9,447 bases of DNA, taken from the NCBI GenBank assembly GCA_965656605.1, contig CBFHLC010000061.1:1-9447 (forward strand), written 5' to 3'. A program made the translations under genes and the position numbers. Below, piece by piece: positions 1 through 6,205 of the stretch. The notes beneath the pieces were generated by a model. It saw only the letters and a program-made list of their open reading frames with translations, made no database searches and was not told the DNA's origin. The stretch is from Litorivicinus sp965656605 (GTDB lineage: Bacteria; Pseudomonadota; Gammaproteobacteria; Pseudomonadales; Litorivicinaceae). The first letter of the stretch is position 1; each line of letters starts with the position of its first letter.

Positions 1-428
1 GAAGGCACGCCATCGGAGTAACGCACAGCGACAGAGAAGTAGAGATTGTTGCCCCAGGGGCTAACCCAAGTGCGACCGCGCCGACCCCGCCCTGCACTTT
101 GATGCTCGGTAAAGGCGAACTGCAGAGCCGGCCAAGGGGCGGGCTGCTCGAGCAACCACGCATTGGTGCCGGCGATCGATTCATGCACATCGACCTGGGC
201 TTCTTTAAAGGTACGGCGGAGAGACCCGCGGATTTTTGCGCTCTGCAACCACTGGGCACCTCCGGGTAGGCGATATCCGCGCGAGCGAACCGATTCAATC
301 GTGATGCCACGAGCTCGAGCGTTTTGTATTTGCAGATTAATCGCTGCACGGGACACGCCCAGCGCAGTGGCCACATGGGGCCCCGTGTGAAACTCGCCAT
401 CCGCTAGCAATTGTAAAAGTGGTGTCAT
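1..428 (-). CDS. birA: Bifunctional biotin ligase / biotin operon repressor BirA, 5' part (runs off left edge)
   Basis: BirA joins biotin to the carrier subunit of acetyl-CoA carboxylase through biotinyl-AMP, and in its DNA-binding form represses biotin synthesis genes. The 142 codons present show a winged helix-turn-helix at about residues 3-54 (GVSRAAINLQIQ is the recognition region, ending RGYRLP). The start of the catalytic domain follows, with STN-like IAGTN at 86-90 and the biotinyl-AMP loop GRGRRGR at 113-119, then W..P.G.NLYFS. About the last 180 residues of a usual 320 lie outside the window. The ATG at 428 is supported by an AAGGG ribosome site six bases upstream (435-439). That site overlaps the -35 element of the divergent htpG promoter. 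The HTH means this is the regulator type, not a ligase-only type. The stop and the remaining catalytic residues cannot be seen. Confidence 0.94.
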   Translation of the reverse strand, partial: MTPLLQLLADGEFHTGPHVATALGVSRAAINLQIQNARARGITIESVRSRGYRLPGGAQWLQSAKIRGSLRRTFKEAQVDVHESIAGTNAWLLEQPAPWPALQFAFTEHQSAGRGRRGRTWVSPWGNNLYFSVAVRYSDGVP

Positions 429-436
429 CAAGAACC

Positions 437-464
437 CTTGAGAAATGCAACTCGAACCCTACCT
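437..464 (+). promoter_or_regulatory. Sigma-32 (RpoH) heat-shock promoter of htpG
   Basis: CTTGAGA at 437-443 and CCCTACCT at 457-464 are separated by 13 bases. The known sigma-32 consensus is CTTGAAA, a 13-15 base spacer, then CCCCATNT. The -35 matches six of seven bases, and the -10 matches all fixed positions except two. Transcription would begin near 471, leaving a leader of about 30 bases before the htpG ATG at 502. htpG is a classical RpoH regulon member, which supports the call. Regulation itself is inferred. Confidence 0.72.
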
Positions 465-501
465 ACACACCCGTTCCCGTACAATCCCATGGAAGAGAAG
501 C

Positions 502-2364
502 ATGTCTAAAGAAACTCTTGGTTTTCAGACTGAAGTCAAACAACTGCTGCAGCTAATGGTCCATTCGCTGTACTCCAACCGTGAAATCTTTTTGCGCGAG
601 TTGGTGTCGAATGCATCGGATGCGTGTGACAAGTTGCGTTTTGCGGCGCTCGAGAACGATGACCTGTATGAAGGCCAATCGGATCTGAGCATCACCATCA
701 GCACCAACGAAGACGGCAAGCAGCTGATCCTGACAGACACCGGCATCGGCATGAATCGCGAAGACGTCATCAATAATCTGGGCACCATTGCCAAGTCTGG
801 TACTGCTGATTTCTTGGCCAACATGACTGGCGATCAAAAGAAAGACAGCGCATTGATCGGACAGTTTGGTGTGGGCTTCTACTCTGGCTTTATGGTGGCC
901 GACGAGATGATCGTTGAGAGCCGCAAAGCAGGAGACAGCCAAGCCGTTCGCTGGACCAGCACTGGTGACGGTCAATTCACCGTCGAAGAGATCGAGAAGG
1001 CCGAGCGCGGCACTCGCCTAATCCTGAACTTGAAAGATGATGCGTTGGAGTTCGCCGACGACTGGCGCGTACGCTCATTGATCACCAAGTACTCTGACCA
1101 CATCCCCGTGGCCGTTCAAATGTTCAAGAGCGATGATGACGGCAAACCCACGACCGAGCTGGAAACCGTCAATACAGCCAAAGCGCTTTGGACGATGCCT
1201 AAGTCAGAGGTCAAAGACGAGGACTACAAAGAATTCTACAAGCACATCGCACACGACTTTGAGGACCCCCAAACCTGGGCGCACAACAAAGTTGAAGGCA
1301 AGCTGGATTACACCAGCCTGCTGTATGTCCCCGCACGCGCGCCCTTTGATCTGTGGAACCGCGATGCTCCGAAAGGCCTGAAACTATACGTTCAGCGCGT
1401 GTTCATCATGGACAAGGCGGAAGAGTTCCTGCCGCTGTATTTGCGTTTTATGCGGGGCGTGGTCGATACCGCGGACTTGTCGTTGAACGTATCACGCGAG
1501 ATTCTGCAGCAGGATCCCCAAGTGGCCAGCATGAAGTCTGCGCTGACTAAACGCTCGCTGGACATCATTGGCAAGCTGGCCAAGGACAAAGAAGCCTACG
1601 CTAAGTTCTGGGAGAACTTTGGTGAAGTTCTAAAAGAAGGCCCAGCCGAGGATCACGCGAACAAAGAAAAGATCGGAGCGCTACTGCGTTTCGCATCAAC
1701 GCATGACAACAAGCCTGAGCAGAGCCACTCGTTCGATGAATACATCGAGCGGGCCGGCGAAGAGCAAGACAGCATTTACGTGGTAGTCGCTGATAGCCAC
1801 GCCAACGCACTGGGAAGCCCCTACTTGGAGCTGTTCCGTAAACAAGGCAAAGAAGTCTTGTTGCTGTCGAATCGTATCGATGAGTGGTTGGTAAGCCATC
1901 TGACCGAGTACAAAGGCAAGAAAGTGGTCGACATCGCCAAAGGCGACGTGGACATGGAAAAACTGTCGAGCAAAGAAGACGCCAAAGAGCTGAAGAAAAA
2001 GGCTAAAGAGGCCAAAGATCTGCTTAAACGCATGCAGGACGTACTGGGCGATAAAGTAGAGGAAGTTCGGGTCTCGGGCCGTCTGGTTGAATCACCCAGC
2101 TGCTTGGTGGTCAATGAGAACGACATGGGCATCCAGATGCGCAAGATCCTAGAGGCGTCGGGGCAATCCATGCCTGCCGGTAAGCCGATTCTGGAAATCA
2201 ATCCAGAGCATGCTTTGTTGAAGCGCCTGGATACCGAGTCGGATGAAGATCGCTTTGGTGATCTGACGCAGGTCTTGTTGGATCAAGCTAGGCTAGCGGC
2301 CGGTGATGATCTGGAAGACGCGGCCAGCTATGTGAAGCGGGTTAACGCTTTGCTGGCCGGCTAA
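502..2364 (+). CDS. htpG: Molecular chaperone HtpG (bacterial Hsp90)
   Basis: HtpG is a cytosolic homodimeric ATP-driven chaperone that remodels client proteins, often with DnaK. The product is 620 aa, close to the E. coli length of about 624. The N-terminal GHKL ATPase domain (about 1-215) carries the catalytic Glu33 and Mg-binding Asn37 in RELVSNASDA, the nucleotide-binding Asp79 in DTGIGM, and the lid glycines in GQFGVGF at 120-126. The middle domain contains YVPARAPFDLW and the conserved LSLNVSREILQ client/ATPase loop. The C-terminal dimerisation domain ends in VNALLAG, with no eukaryotic MEEVD tail. I chose ATG 502 (MSKETLGFQTEV) because it matches the family N-terminus and follows a purine-rich GGAAGAGAAG. 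An in-frame ATG at 445 lies inside the heat-shock promoter and would add 19 non-conserved residues. The gene is monocistronic, ending at a terminator. Confidence 0.98.
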   Translation: MSKETLGFQTEVKQLLQLMVHSLYSNREIFLRELVSNASDACDKLRFAALENDDLYEGQSDLSITISTNEDGKQLILTDTGIGMNREDVINNLGTIAKSGTADFLANMTGDQKKDSALIGQFGVGFYSGFMVADEMIVESRKAGDSQAVRWTSTGDGQFTVEEIEKAERGTRLILNLKDDALEFADDWRVRSLITKYSDHIPVAVQMFKSDDDGKPTTELETVNTAKALWTMPKSEVKDEDYKEFYKHIAHDFEDPQTWAHNKVEGKLDYTSLLYVPARAPFDLWNRDAPKGLKLYVQRVFIMDKAEEFLPLYLRFMRGVVDTADLSLNVSREILQQDPQVASMKSALTKRSLDIIGKLAKDKEAYAKFWENFGEVLKEGPAEDHANKEKIGALLRFASTHDNKPEQSHSFDEYIERAGEEQDSIYVVVADSHANALGSPYLELFRKQGKEVLLLSNRIDEWLVSHLTEYKGKKVVDIAKGDVDMEKLSSKEDAKELKKKAKEAKDLLKRMQDVLGDKVEEVRVSGRLVESPSCLVVNENDMGIQMRKILEASGQSMPAGKPILEINPEHALLKRLDTESDEDRFGDLTQVLLDQARLAAGDDLEDAASYVKRVNALLAG

Positions 2365-2377
2365 TAACAGCCAATTC

Positions 2378-2405
2378 AAAAAAGCCCGCTTCTGCGGGCT
2401 TTTTT
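2378..2405. terminator. Bidirectional intrinsic terminator between htpG and the SnoaL-like gene
   Basis: A perfect 12-bp inverted repeat (AAAAAAGCCCGC / GCGGGCTTTTTT) surrounds a TTCT loop. The GC-rich core with a T run on either strand means it can stop transcription from htpG and from the convergent gene ending at 2410. It begins 13 bases after the htpG stop. Confidence 0.93.
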
Positions 2406-2409
2406 ATGT

Positions 2410-3384
2410 TCAGTCGCTGAGCAGCTGAGCGTAAACAGACAGCTCATCAAAAATGCACCACTCATTAAGGATCTTTCCATCCCTCAACTCAAAGTGACTG
2501 GCCCCTAACAAGGCGACTCGCTTACCGCTTCCCTCGCCAAACATCGAGGCAGTTGTATGATCCGCTGACAACGACCAACGCAGCGCAACACGCACGGGCT
2601 TGCCGGGAGTCAGCTTGACGATCAGGTGATGAGCGGTGAATTCGGGATTGCTCAATCCAGCCAGACGCGCACTATCCCAGCCCGCCAACCGTTCTCGACC
2701 GTAGCTCAGGTGGTGACCGGACCCTTCGAATCGGACTGCTCGGTCGTAAAACTGCGCCCACGCACTCTGATCTGACAGCTGTCCGAAACGCGCCTGATAA
2801 GCCGCAAGTACCGGTTGCGCAATCGCGGCATCTCCGCATTCTAAGTATTCGTCGCTCCACCGCGCGACCAATTGATCCGCCGGGGTTTCACCGTCCCGGT
2901 TGCCCGCAGCGATCATGTTCTGCGCCTGCTGTTTAGGATCAATACCCAGCTGAATGGCGATGCCGCAGTTATCTCGAACCAGATACTCGTCGAAAATTTG
3001 ATCCGCACGACAAATGCAGTCCGCGATCGTCAACATGGTGATCGGAATGCCACTAGCAGGCGCGGGGCCGAATAGGCCACTACCCACTTTATGGGCTGGC
3101 GAGCGCACTCGATGCGATGAATAAAAGACGTCGTCACTCCAGTCACCGATCAGGATGTCATCGGCCAGCAAGTGGCGATCAGGAAACTCATCCAATGTCG
3201 CTCGGGTGCCAGCAATCACAGAATCTACCCCAACGCTAACTGACATGGGCGTTTTAACGGGGCAGTCGGCGCTGTACCAGTCACGGATCAACTCCAAGCC
3301 CTGCTCTTCCCAGATTCGGTAGGTGATGTCGATGATGTAATGCTCAGGGGACTTAAATTCCTTTGAGAAGCCTTTCATGCCCAT
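2410..3384 (-). CDS. Tandem SnoaL-like / NTF2-fold protein, function unknown
   Basis: The 324-aa product appears to hold two SnoaL/NTF2-like alpha+beta barrels. The first half (about 45-150) has the typical loop ILIGDWSDDVFYSSHR followed by a DEYLVRDN strand. The second half (about 195-324) has VRFEGSGHHLSYGRE, paired strands and the ending HFELRDGKILNEWCIFDEL, like the last strand of SnoaL-type cyclases. Members of this superfamily include polyketide cyclases, hydratases and many uncharacterised proteins, so the fold does not name a reaction. No signal peptide or membrane segment is seen, so it is probably cytosolic. The ATG at 3384 has an AGGAG ribosome site six bases upstream (3391-3395). 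A second ATG two codons in (MKGFSKEF) is less well placed. It is convergent with htpG, shares its terminator, and has a palindrome 37 bp upstream of its start. Fold assignment is moderately sure; substrate is unknown. Confidence 0.8.
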   Translation of the reverse strand: MGMKGFSKEFKSPEHYIIDITYRIWEEQGLELIRDWYSADCPVKTPMSVSVGVDSVIAGTRATLDEFPDRHLLADDILIGDWSDDVFYSSHRVRSPAHKVGSGLFGPAPASGIPITMLTIADCICRADQIFDEYLVRDNCGIAIQLGIDPKQQAQNMIAAGNRDGETPADQLVARWSDEYLECGDAAIAQPVLAAYQARFGQLSDQSAWAQFYDRAVRFEGSGHHLSYGRERLAGWDSARLAGLSNPEFTAHHLIVKLTPGKPVRVALRWSLSADHTTASMFGEGSGKRVALLGASHFELRDGKILNEWCIFDELSVYAQLLSD

Positions 3385-3420
3385 AGCTAACTCCTGTTAT
3401 TTGGTCAGAGGTTAGCCAGT

Positions 3421-3434
3421 TGCATTCGAATGCA
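3421..3434. promoter_or_regulatory. 14-bp perfect palindrome upstream of the SnoaL-like gene (possible operator)
   Basis: TGCATTCGAATGCA is perfectly self-complementary with no spacer, so it suits a dimeric DNA-binding protein better than an RNA hairpin. It lies 37 bp before the start of the SnoaL-like gene and just past the stop of the small minus-strand ORF. In the minus direction a weak TTGTGC / TAACCT pair 17 bases apart overlaps it, but both hexamers are poor matches, so the promoter is uncertain. Confidence 0.35.
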
Positions 3435-3442
3435 CAAGCCGA

Positions 3443-3631
3443 TTATTCCGGCCAACGGCGCCGTTGAATGGCCCGTGAAGAGCTAATCAAACTCATGGTC
3501 TGTGCGACGCGATCTTCGGTCGCAGATACGGCCTCTTTAGCCGCTTGAGCGCGTTCGGTGAATTGCCAGTCTTGGCGGTTTTTGGGGCTGACACGAATCC
3601 GTTCACCCGCAGGTGCAGTAAGGCTTTCCAT
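3443..3631 (-). CDS. Small hypothetical protein, 62 aa
   Basis: I do not recognise this protein. It is polar and charged. Proline and glycine fall mostly in the first third (MESLTAPAGERIRVSPKN), and residues 25-56 look like one amphipathic helix (ERAQAAKEAV...). It ends in the basic RRRWPE. There is no signal peptide, Cys pair or membrane segment. It fills most of the gap between the SnoaL-like gene and the rhodanese pair, on the same strand as both. An AGGAAA ribosome site sits 12 bases before the ATG, which is too far for normal use, but it lies in the loop of a 6-bp hairpin that could shorten the distance. The reading frame could be chance, so I hold this call loosely. Confidence 0.42.
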   Translation of the reverse strand: MESLTAPAGERIRVSPKNRQDWQFTERAQAAKEAVSATEDRVAQTMSLISSSRAIQRRRWPE

Positions 3632-3635
3632 AGGT

Positions 3636-3653
3636 CCACAATTTCCTTTGTGG
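3636..3653 (-). promoter_or_regulatory. Hairpin presenting a ribosome-binding site in its loop
   Basis: On the minus-strand transcript CCACAA and TTGTGG form a 6-bp stem around the loop AGGAAA, directly before the small ORF starting at 3631. The loop is the only Shine-Dalgarno-like stretch there. Folding would bring it nearer the ATG. No T run follows, so it is not a standard terminator for the upstream rhodanese genes. Confidence 0.35.
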
Positions 3654-3715
3654 CACCGTCCTAGCAGCTGATAGTGGTCCCAGCTTAACCGTTGCTCATG
3701 AAGAGTAAAGGCAAA

Positions 3716-4252
3716 TCAATCCTCTACGGGAACCGGCACAGGTTGAACGAGAGACAAATCATACCCTGCAGCAGACCATGCATCGGTACCCTCTGCGAAC
3801 CAGTAGACCTGCTGATACCCCATTGCAGCCACGTGTTGGGTGGCATTCCACCCCATCCAACAATCGGCAATACAAAACACCACCACTGGCGAATTCGTAT
3901 CGATTTGATTGACCAAGTTGTGACGTAGATACGCCTGCATGTCCGGTTGAGGCCGGCCAAAGCCCACGTTAGGCAACCAAACAGCGCCGGGGATAGTGAA
4001 GCGCTCAGGGTGCTCCGGCCAGGTTCCGTCAAACTCATCGTAGCGACCCTGGCTGATAGACAGCACATCAATAAACTGCGCACCCTGCTGCCAAAGCTGG
4101 TAGGCCTGATTGACCTCGATCCGAGTTCCTCCGGGAACCGAATCAGGGGTCGGCTGGGTGTAATGATGAATGCGTAGACCGGTATCCGGGTCAAAATCAG
4201 AGGCCAGTGCCGGCCAGACGAGGACTAAGACCCACAATACCCACGCCTTCAT
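3716..4252 (-). CDS. Secreted rhodanese-fold protein of the PQQ-associated CXXCW family
   Basis: The 178-aa product starts with a Sec-type signal peptide (MKAWVLWVLVLVWPALA, cleavage near residue 18), so it should act in the periplasm. The rest is a rhodanese-like domain: FIDVLSIS (60-67) in the place of the usual LxDxR strand, TIPGAVWLPN (86-95), and an active-site region VVVFCIADCWMGWNA with Cys127, Cys131 and Trp132, then GYQQVYWFAEGTDAW. This matches my recollection of the family annotated as PQQ-dependent catabolism-associated CXXCW motif protein; here the cysteines are three residues apart. That family is normally near PQQ alcohol dehydrogenase genes, but none is visible in this window. 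Its start overlaps the stop of the upstream rhodanese gene by ATGA (4249-4252), so the two are probably translationally coupled. The role is likely sulfane sulfur or thiol handling, which is inference. Confidence 0.87.
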   Translation of the reverse strand: MKAWVLWVLVLVWPALASDFDPDTGLRIHHYTQPTPDSVPGGTRIEVNQAYQLWQQGAQFIDVLSISQGRYDEFDGTWPEHPERFTIPGAVWLPNVGFGRPQPDMQAYLRHNLVNQIDTNSPVVVFCIADCWMGWNATQHVAAMGYQQVYWFAEGTDAWSAAGYDLSLVQPVPVPVED

Positions 4253-4902
4253 CGGGCCAGCTGTCCTTCCACGCTAAGGCCCAATGACGTCCAGGCCTGC
4301 ATGCCGCCTCGGTAGTACTTCAACTTTTCTTCAGGATATCCGAGAGCAACTAAAGAGAACTGAGCACGTTTGAACATGGACGGAGTCTGACCACACCAAT
4401 AGCCATTGCAGTAACCAACCAAGGTCTTGGCCTCGCCAAAATCCAATGATCCATCGTCTTTTTCAACTACGCCGAACATTTCTGTTAGATAGAACAATGC
4501 ATCATCACGATTATCGGAAAAGTTTTTGTAGCTGACGTTGGTCGTACAGGGAATTCTCAAATCTCGGTGCCAATTCTCTGTCCGTGTATCCAAGATCATG
4601 ATGCTGTCATCAACAGAGGCCTGTTCCATCAACTTAATCAACTCGATCTCACCTAAGGTCTCGATATCACTGGAAATCTTGATCGGTTGAGGCGTGCCCT
4701 GCCCTGTCTTTGCATAGGCTGGATGTACTTGGTTGCCTTTCGTTTGATTTCGCTGGATCACGCACGCCTTATCGTCCAGTTCAACAGTGATGGACTGGAC
4801 ACCCTTCATGATCTTCGGGCCGCCGGGTCCGCCTTCGGCTGAAACCGCCCCTGACACGCTCATGATTGCAAATGCGGCCGCGATCAGTTTTCCTTTGTAC
4901 AT
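4249..4902 (-). CDS. Secreted rhodanese-like protein with CNGYWC active loop
   Basis: A 217-aa precursor with a clear Sec signal (MYKGKLIAAAFAIMSVSGAVSA, cleavage near 22/23). The rhodanese fold is shown by IMILDTRTENWHRDLRIP (101-118), then the sulfur-carrying loop LVGYCNGYWCGQTP with Cys165 as probable persulfide site and Cys170 five residues on, and the end GYPEEKLKYYRGGMQAWTSLGL. Rhodaneses move sulfane sulfur through a cysteine persulfide. The second loop cysteine could form a disulfide with Cys165 and gate activity. Cys119 replaces the usual glycine of the IPGA motif, and Cys47 is also present. ATG 4902 has AGGA eight bases upstream. It is the first gene of a two-gene unit with the CXXCW protein and is divergent from the hydrolase gene. 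Proximity to a thioredoxin-like gene and soxB suggests periplasmic sulfur oxidation. Confidence 0.9.
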   Translation of the reverse strand: MYKGKLIAAAFAIMSVSGAVSAEGGPGGPKIMKGVQSITVELDDKACVIQRNQTKGNQVHPAYAKTGQGTPQPIKISSDIETLGEIELIKLMEQASVDDSIMILDTRTENWHRDLRIPCTTNVSYKNFSDNRDDALFYLTEMFGVVEKDDGSLDFGEAKTLVGYCNGYWCGQTPSMFKRAQFSLVALGYPEEKLKYYRGGMQAWTSLGLSVEGQLAR

Positions 4903-4968
4903 ACCTAAAATCCTTTTGTTTTTGGTTTATTCTAACAACAACCATAAAAATCTACCGGAGTTCAAACC
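4903..4968. promoter_or_regulatory. Divergent promoter region between the rhodanese pair and the hydrolase gene
   Basis: This AT-rich 66-bp gap must serve both directions. Rightward, TTGGTT (4922-4927) and TAAAAA (4945-4950) are 17 bases apart, giving a very short leader before the GGAG site at 4957-4960. Leftward, TAGAAT (complement of 4929-4934) is a good -10, but no clear -35 is seen. The two candidates overlap, so expression of the two units may be mutually dependent. Confidence 0.38.
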
Positions 4969-5817
4969 GTGAAAAAAGTCATAACCGGCATTTTATTCAT
5001 CCCAGCACTCGCGTGGGGCCAAGAGACAGTCGAGTTGGGACCACTCCAAGCAGACTGGTATCCGGCAGACGGCGAGACCGCGGTCATCGTTCTGCACGGC
5101 ACCCTTGCGCACAAGCGCATGGAAATCATTCAAACGTTATCTGAATTACTTAACGAGGACTACGATGTGCCTGTTCTTGCACCCAATCTTGCGCTAAACG
5201 AACCGGACCGGGCCGGCATGGTGAATTGCGATCTTGTACACGACCACACTCACATGGACGCTGTTGACGAGATCAGCCAATGGGTGTCCTACCTTGAAAC
5301 GCAAGGCTACTCAAAAATCGCCCTGTTGGCGCATTCTCGCGGAGGAGCACAATTAGCCAAATACCTACAGGGAGCGAGCGACTCTGTCACTGCAGCTGGG
5401 CTCGTGGCACCAGCCACGTACGATGCCGCCGATGCCGCGGAGCGCTACCAGCAAGCGACATCCAAATCGCTGAACTCAGTTCTAAATGAAGCGCGGTCGA
5501 TGAGTGCAGACGCAACCTTTGTTCCTCCCAGGTTCGTTTACTGCGAAAATGCAGAGGTAACAGCCCAGGCTTTTTTGGGTTATCACGCGCCCAACAGCGA
5601 CTTTGATACGCCTACATTGCTGCAAAGCGTTTCCATCCCAACGCAGGTGTACATTGGCAGTGAAGATGACGTGGTGTCGGACCTTGCCGAAAAACTCGAC
5701 GCAAGCGGATTTTACGATCAGGGTGATGTGATCGTTGTAGACGGCGCAGACCACTTTTTTAGGGATTTGTACGCAGATGACGTTATTAGCGAATTTACAA
5801 GTTTTATTGGCTACTAG
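4969..5817 (+). CDS. Secreted alpha/beta hydrolase with a Cys-His-rich segment
   Basis: The 282-aa product has a short Sec signal (MKKVITGILFIPALAWG) and an alpha/beta hydrolase core. Strand beta-3 gives the oxyanion HG in VIVLHGTLAHKRM (39-51). The nucleophile elbow is LLAHSRGG with Ser123; the first glycine of GxSxG is alanine here. The probable acid is Asp233 in GSEDDVV, and the base is His262 in DGADHFF. The triad is therefore complete and the protein should be a hydrolase or transferase of unknown substrate. A striking segment, NCDLVHDHTHMDA (86-98), puts Cys87, His91, His93 and His95 together before the elbow. It could bind metal or carry sulfur. The GTG start follows GGAG with eight bases between. 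The 3' end overlaps the thioredoxin-like gene by 41 bp. It is divergent from two rhodanese genes. No known Sox step needs such an enzyme, so the role is open. Confidence 0.88.
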   Translation: MKKVITGILFIPALAWGQETVELGPLQADWYPADGETAVIVLHGTLAHKRMEIIQTLSELLNEDYDVPVLAPNLALNEPDRAGMVNCDLVHDHTHMDAVDEISQWVSYLETQGYSKIALLAHSRGGAQLAKYLQGASDSVTAAGLVAPATYDAADAAERYQQATSKSLNSVLNEARSMSADATFVPPRFVYCENAEVTAQAFLGYHAPNSDFDTPTLLQSVSIPTQVYIGSEDDVVSDLAEKLDASGFYDQGDVIVVDGADHFFRDLYADDVISEFTSFIGY

Positions 5818-6205
5818 CCTGCTGGCAGGATTCGCAGCGGCAGCCGACTTTAAAGCACCAGCGCAACCTGCGATGGTGTTTGTCACCCAGTCAGGCTGCC
5901 ATTTCTGTGATCGTCTTGATGAGCAGGTCATCAGTCCGCTAGCCGCCGCCGGAATTTTTGACGGCAACGTCAGGCTGGTCAGATTATCAATTGATGCCGG
6001 TGAGACGGTACAAGACGTGGACGGCCAAGTGATCGATTCGAAATCCTTTGCTAGCCGTTACGGCGCCTATGGCACACCCACCCTCTTGTTCTTGAAGTCG
6101 GACGGCGTTGCGTTTTCAGAGCCACTTTACGGAGTGCCCGACGCGATCGACTTTTACGGTGCAAAAATTGAATCTACCGTGCGCTCATTAGGCCAAATTC
6201 AGTAG
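5777..6205 (+). CDS. Periplasmic thioredoxin-like protein (SoxW-like), CHFC active site
   Basis: The 142-aa product has an N-terminal hydrophobic signal (about 1-23, ending GFAAAA) and a thioredoxin fold. The active site is FVTQSGCHFCDRL with Cys41 and Cys44, and the cis-proline loop is YGTPTLLFL (Pro101). The long linker between (FDGNVRLVRLSIDAG...) resembles SoxW/DsbE-like reductases that keep Sox carrier thiols or disulfides in the right state; I infer this role from the soxB neighbourhood. The ATG at 5777 is the only start after an in-frame TAG upstream. Its ribosome site (AGGGA, 11 bases away) is weak, and the signal has no positive charge at its start, both unusual. Translation probably depends on the overlapping hydrolase gene. 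The 3' end overlaps the convergent HupE-like gene by 18 bp. Confidence 0.88.
   Translation: MTLLANLQVLLATSLLAGFAAAADFKAPAQPAMVFVTQSGCHFCDRLDEQVISPLAAAGIFDGNVRLVRLSIDAGETVQDVDGQVIDSKSFASRYGAYGTPTLLFLKSDGVAFSEPLYGVPDAIDFYGAKIESTVRSLGQIQ

Noticed and set aside
163..390. Plus-strand reading frame of 75 codons near the left edge
   Set aside because: It lies antisense to the clearly recognisable BirA coding sequence and its translation resembles no protein I know.
445..501. Longer htpG start at an in-frame ATG at 445
   Set aside because: The added 19 residues do not look like any HtpG N-terminus, and the ATG lies between the -35 and -10 of the heat-shock promoter, so the transcript would not contain it.
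553..975. Minus-strand open frame of 140 codons inside htpG
   Set aside because: It is antisense to the conserved ATPase domain and shows no domain or ribosome site; a shadow of htpG codon usage.
3636..3653. Hairpin read as a terminator for the rhodanese pair
   Set aside because: The stem is only 6 bp with modest GC, and no T run follows on the minus strand.
3724..4194. Second minus-strand frame of 156 codons overlapping the CXXCW gene
   Set aside because: It covers the same DNA in another frame, lacks the signal peptide and motif seen in the real gene, and is rich in Arg and Ser as is typical of shadow frames.
5482..5967. Minus-strand open frame of 161 codons across the hydrolase-thioredoxin junction
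   Set aside because: Both genes below it have clear catalytic motifs on the plus strand, and this frame has no recognisable motif or start signal.
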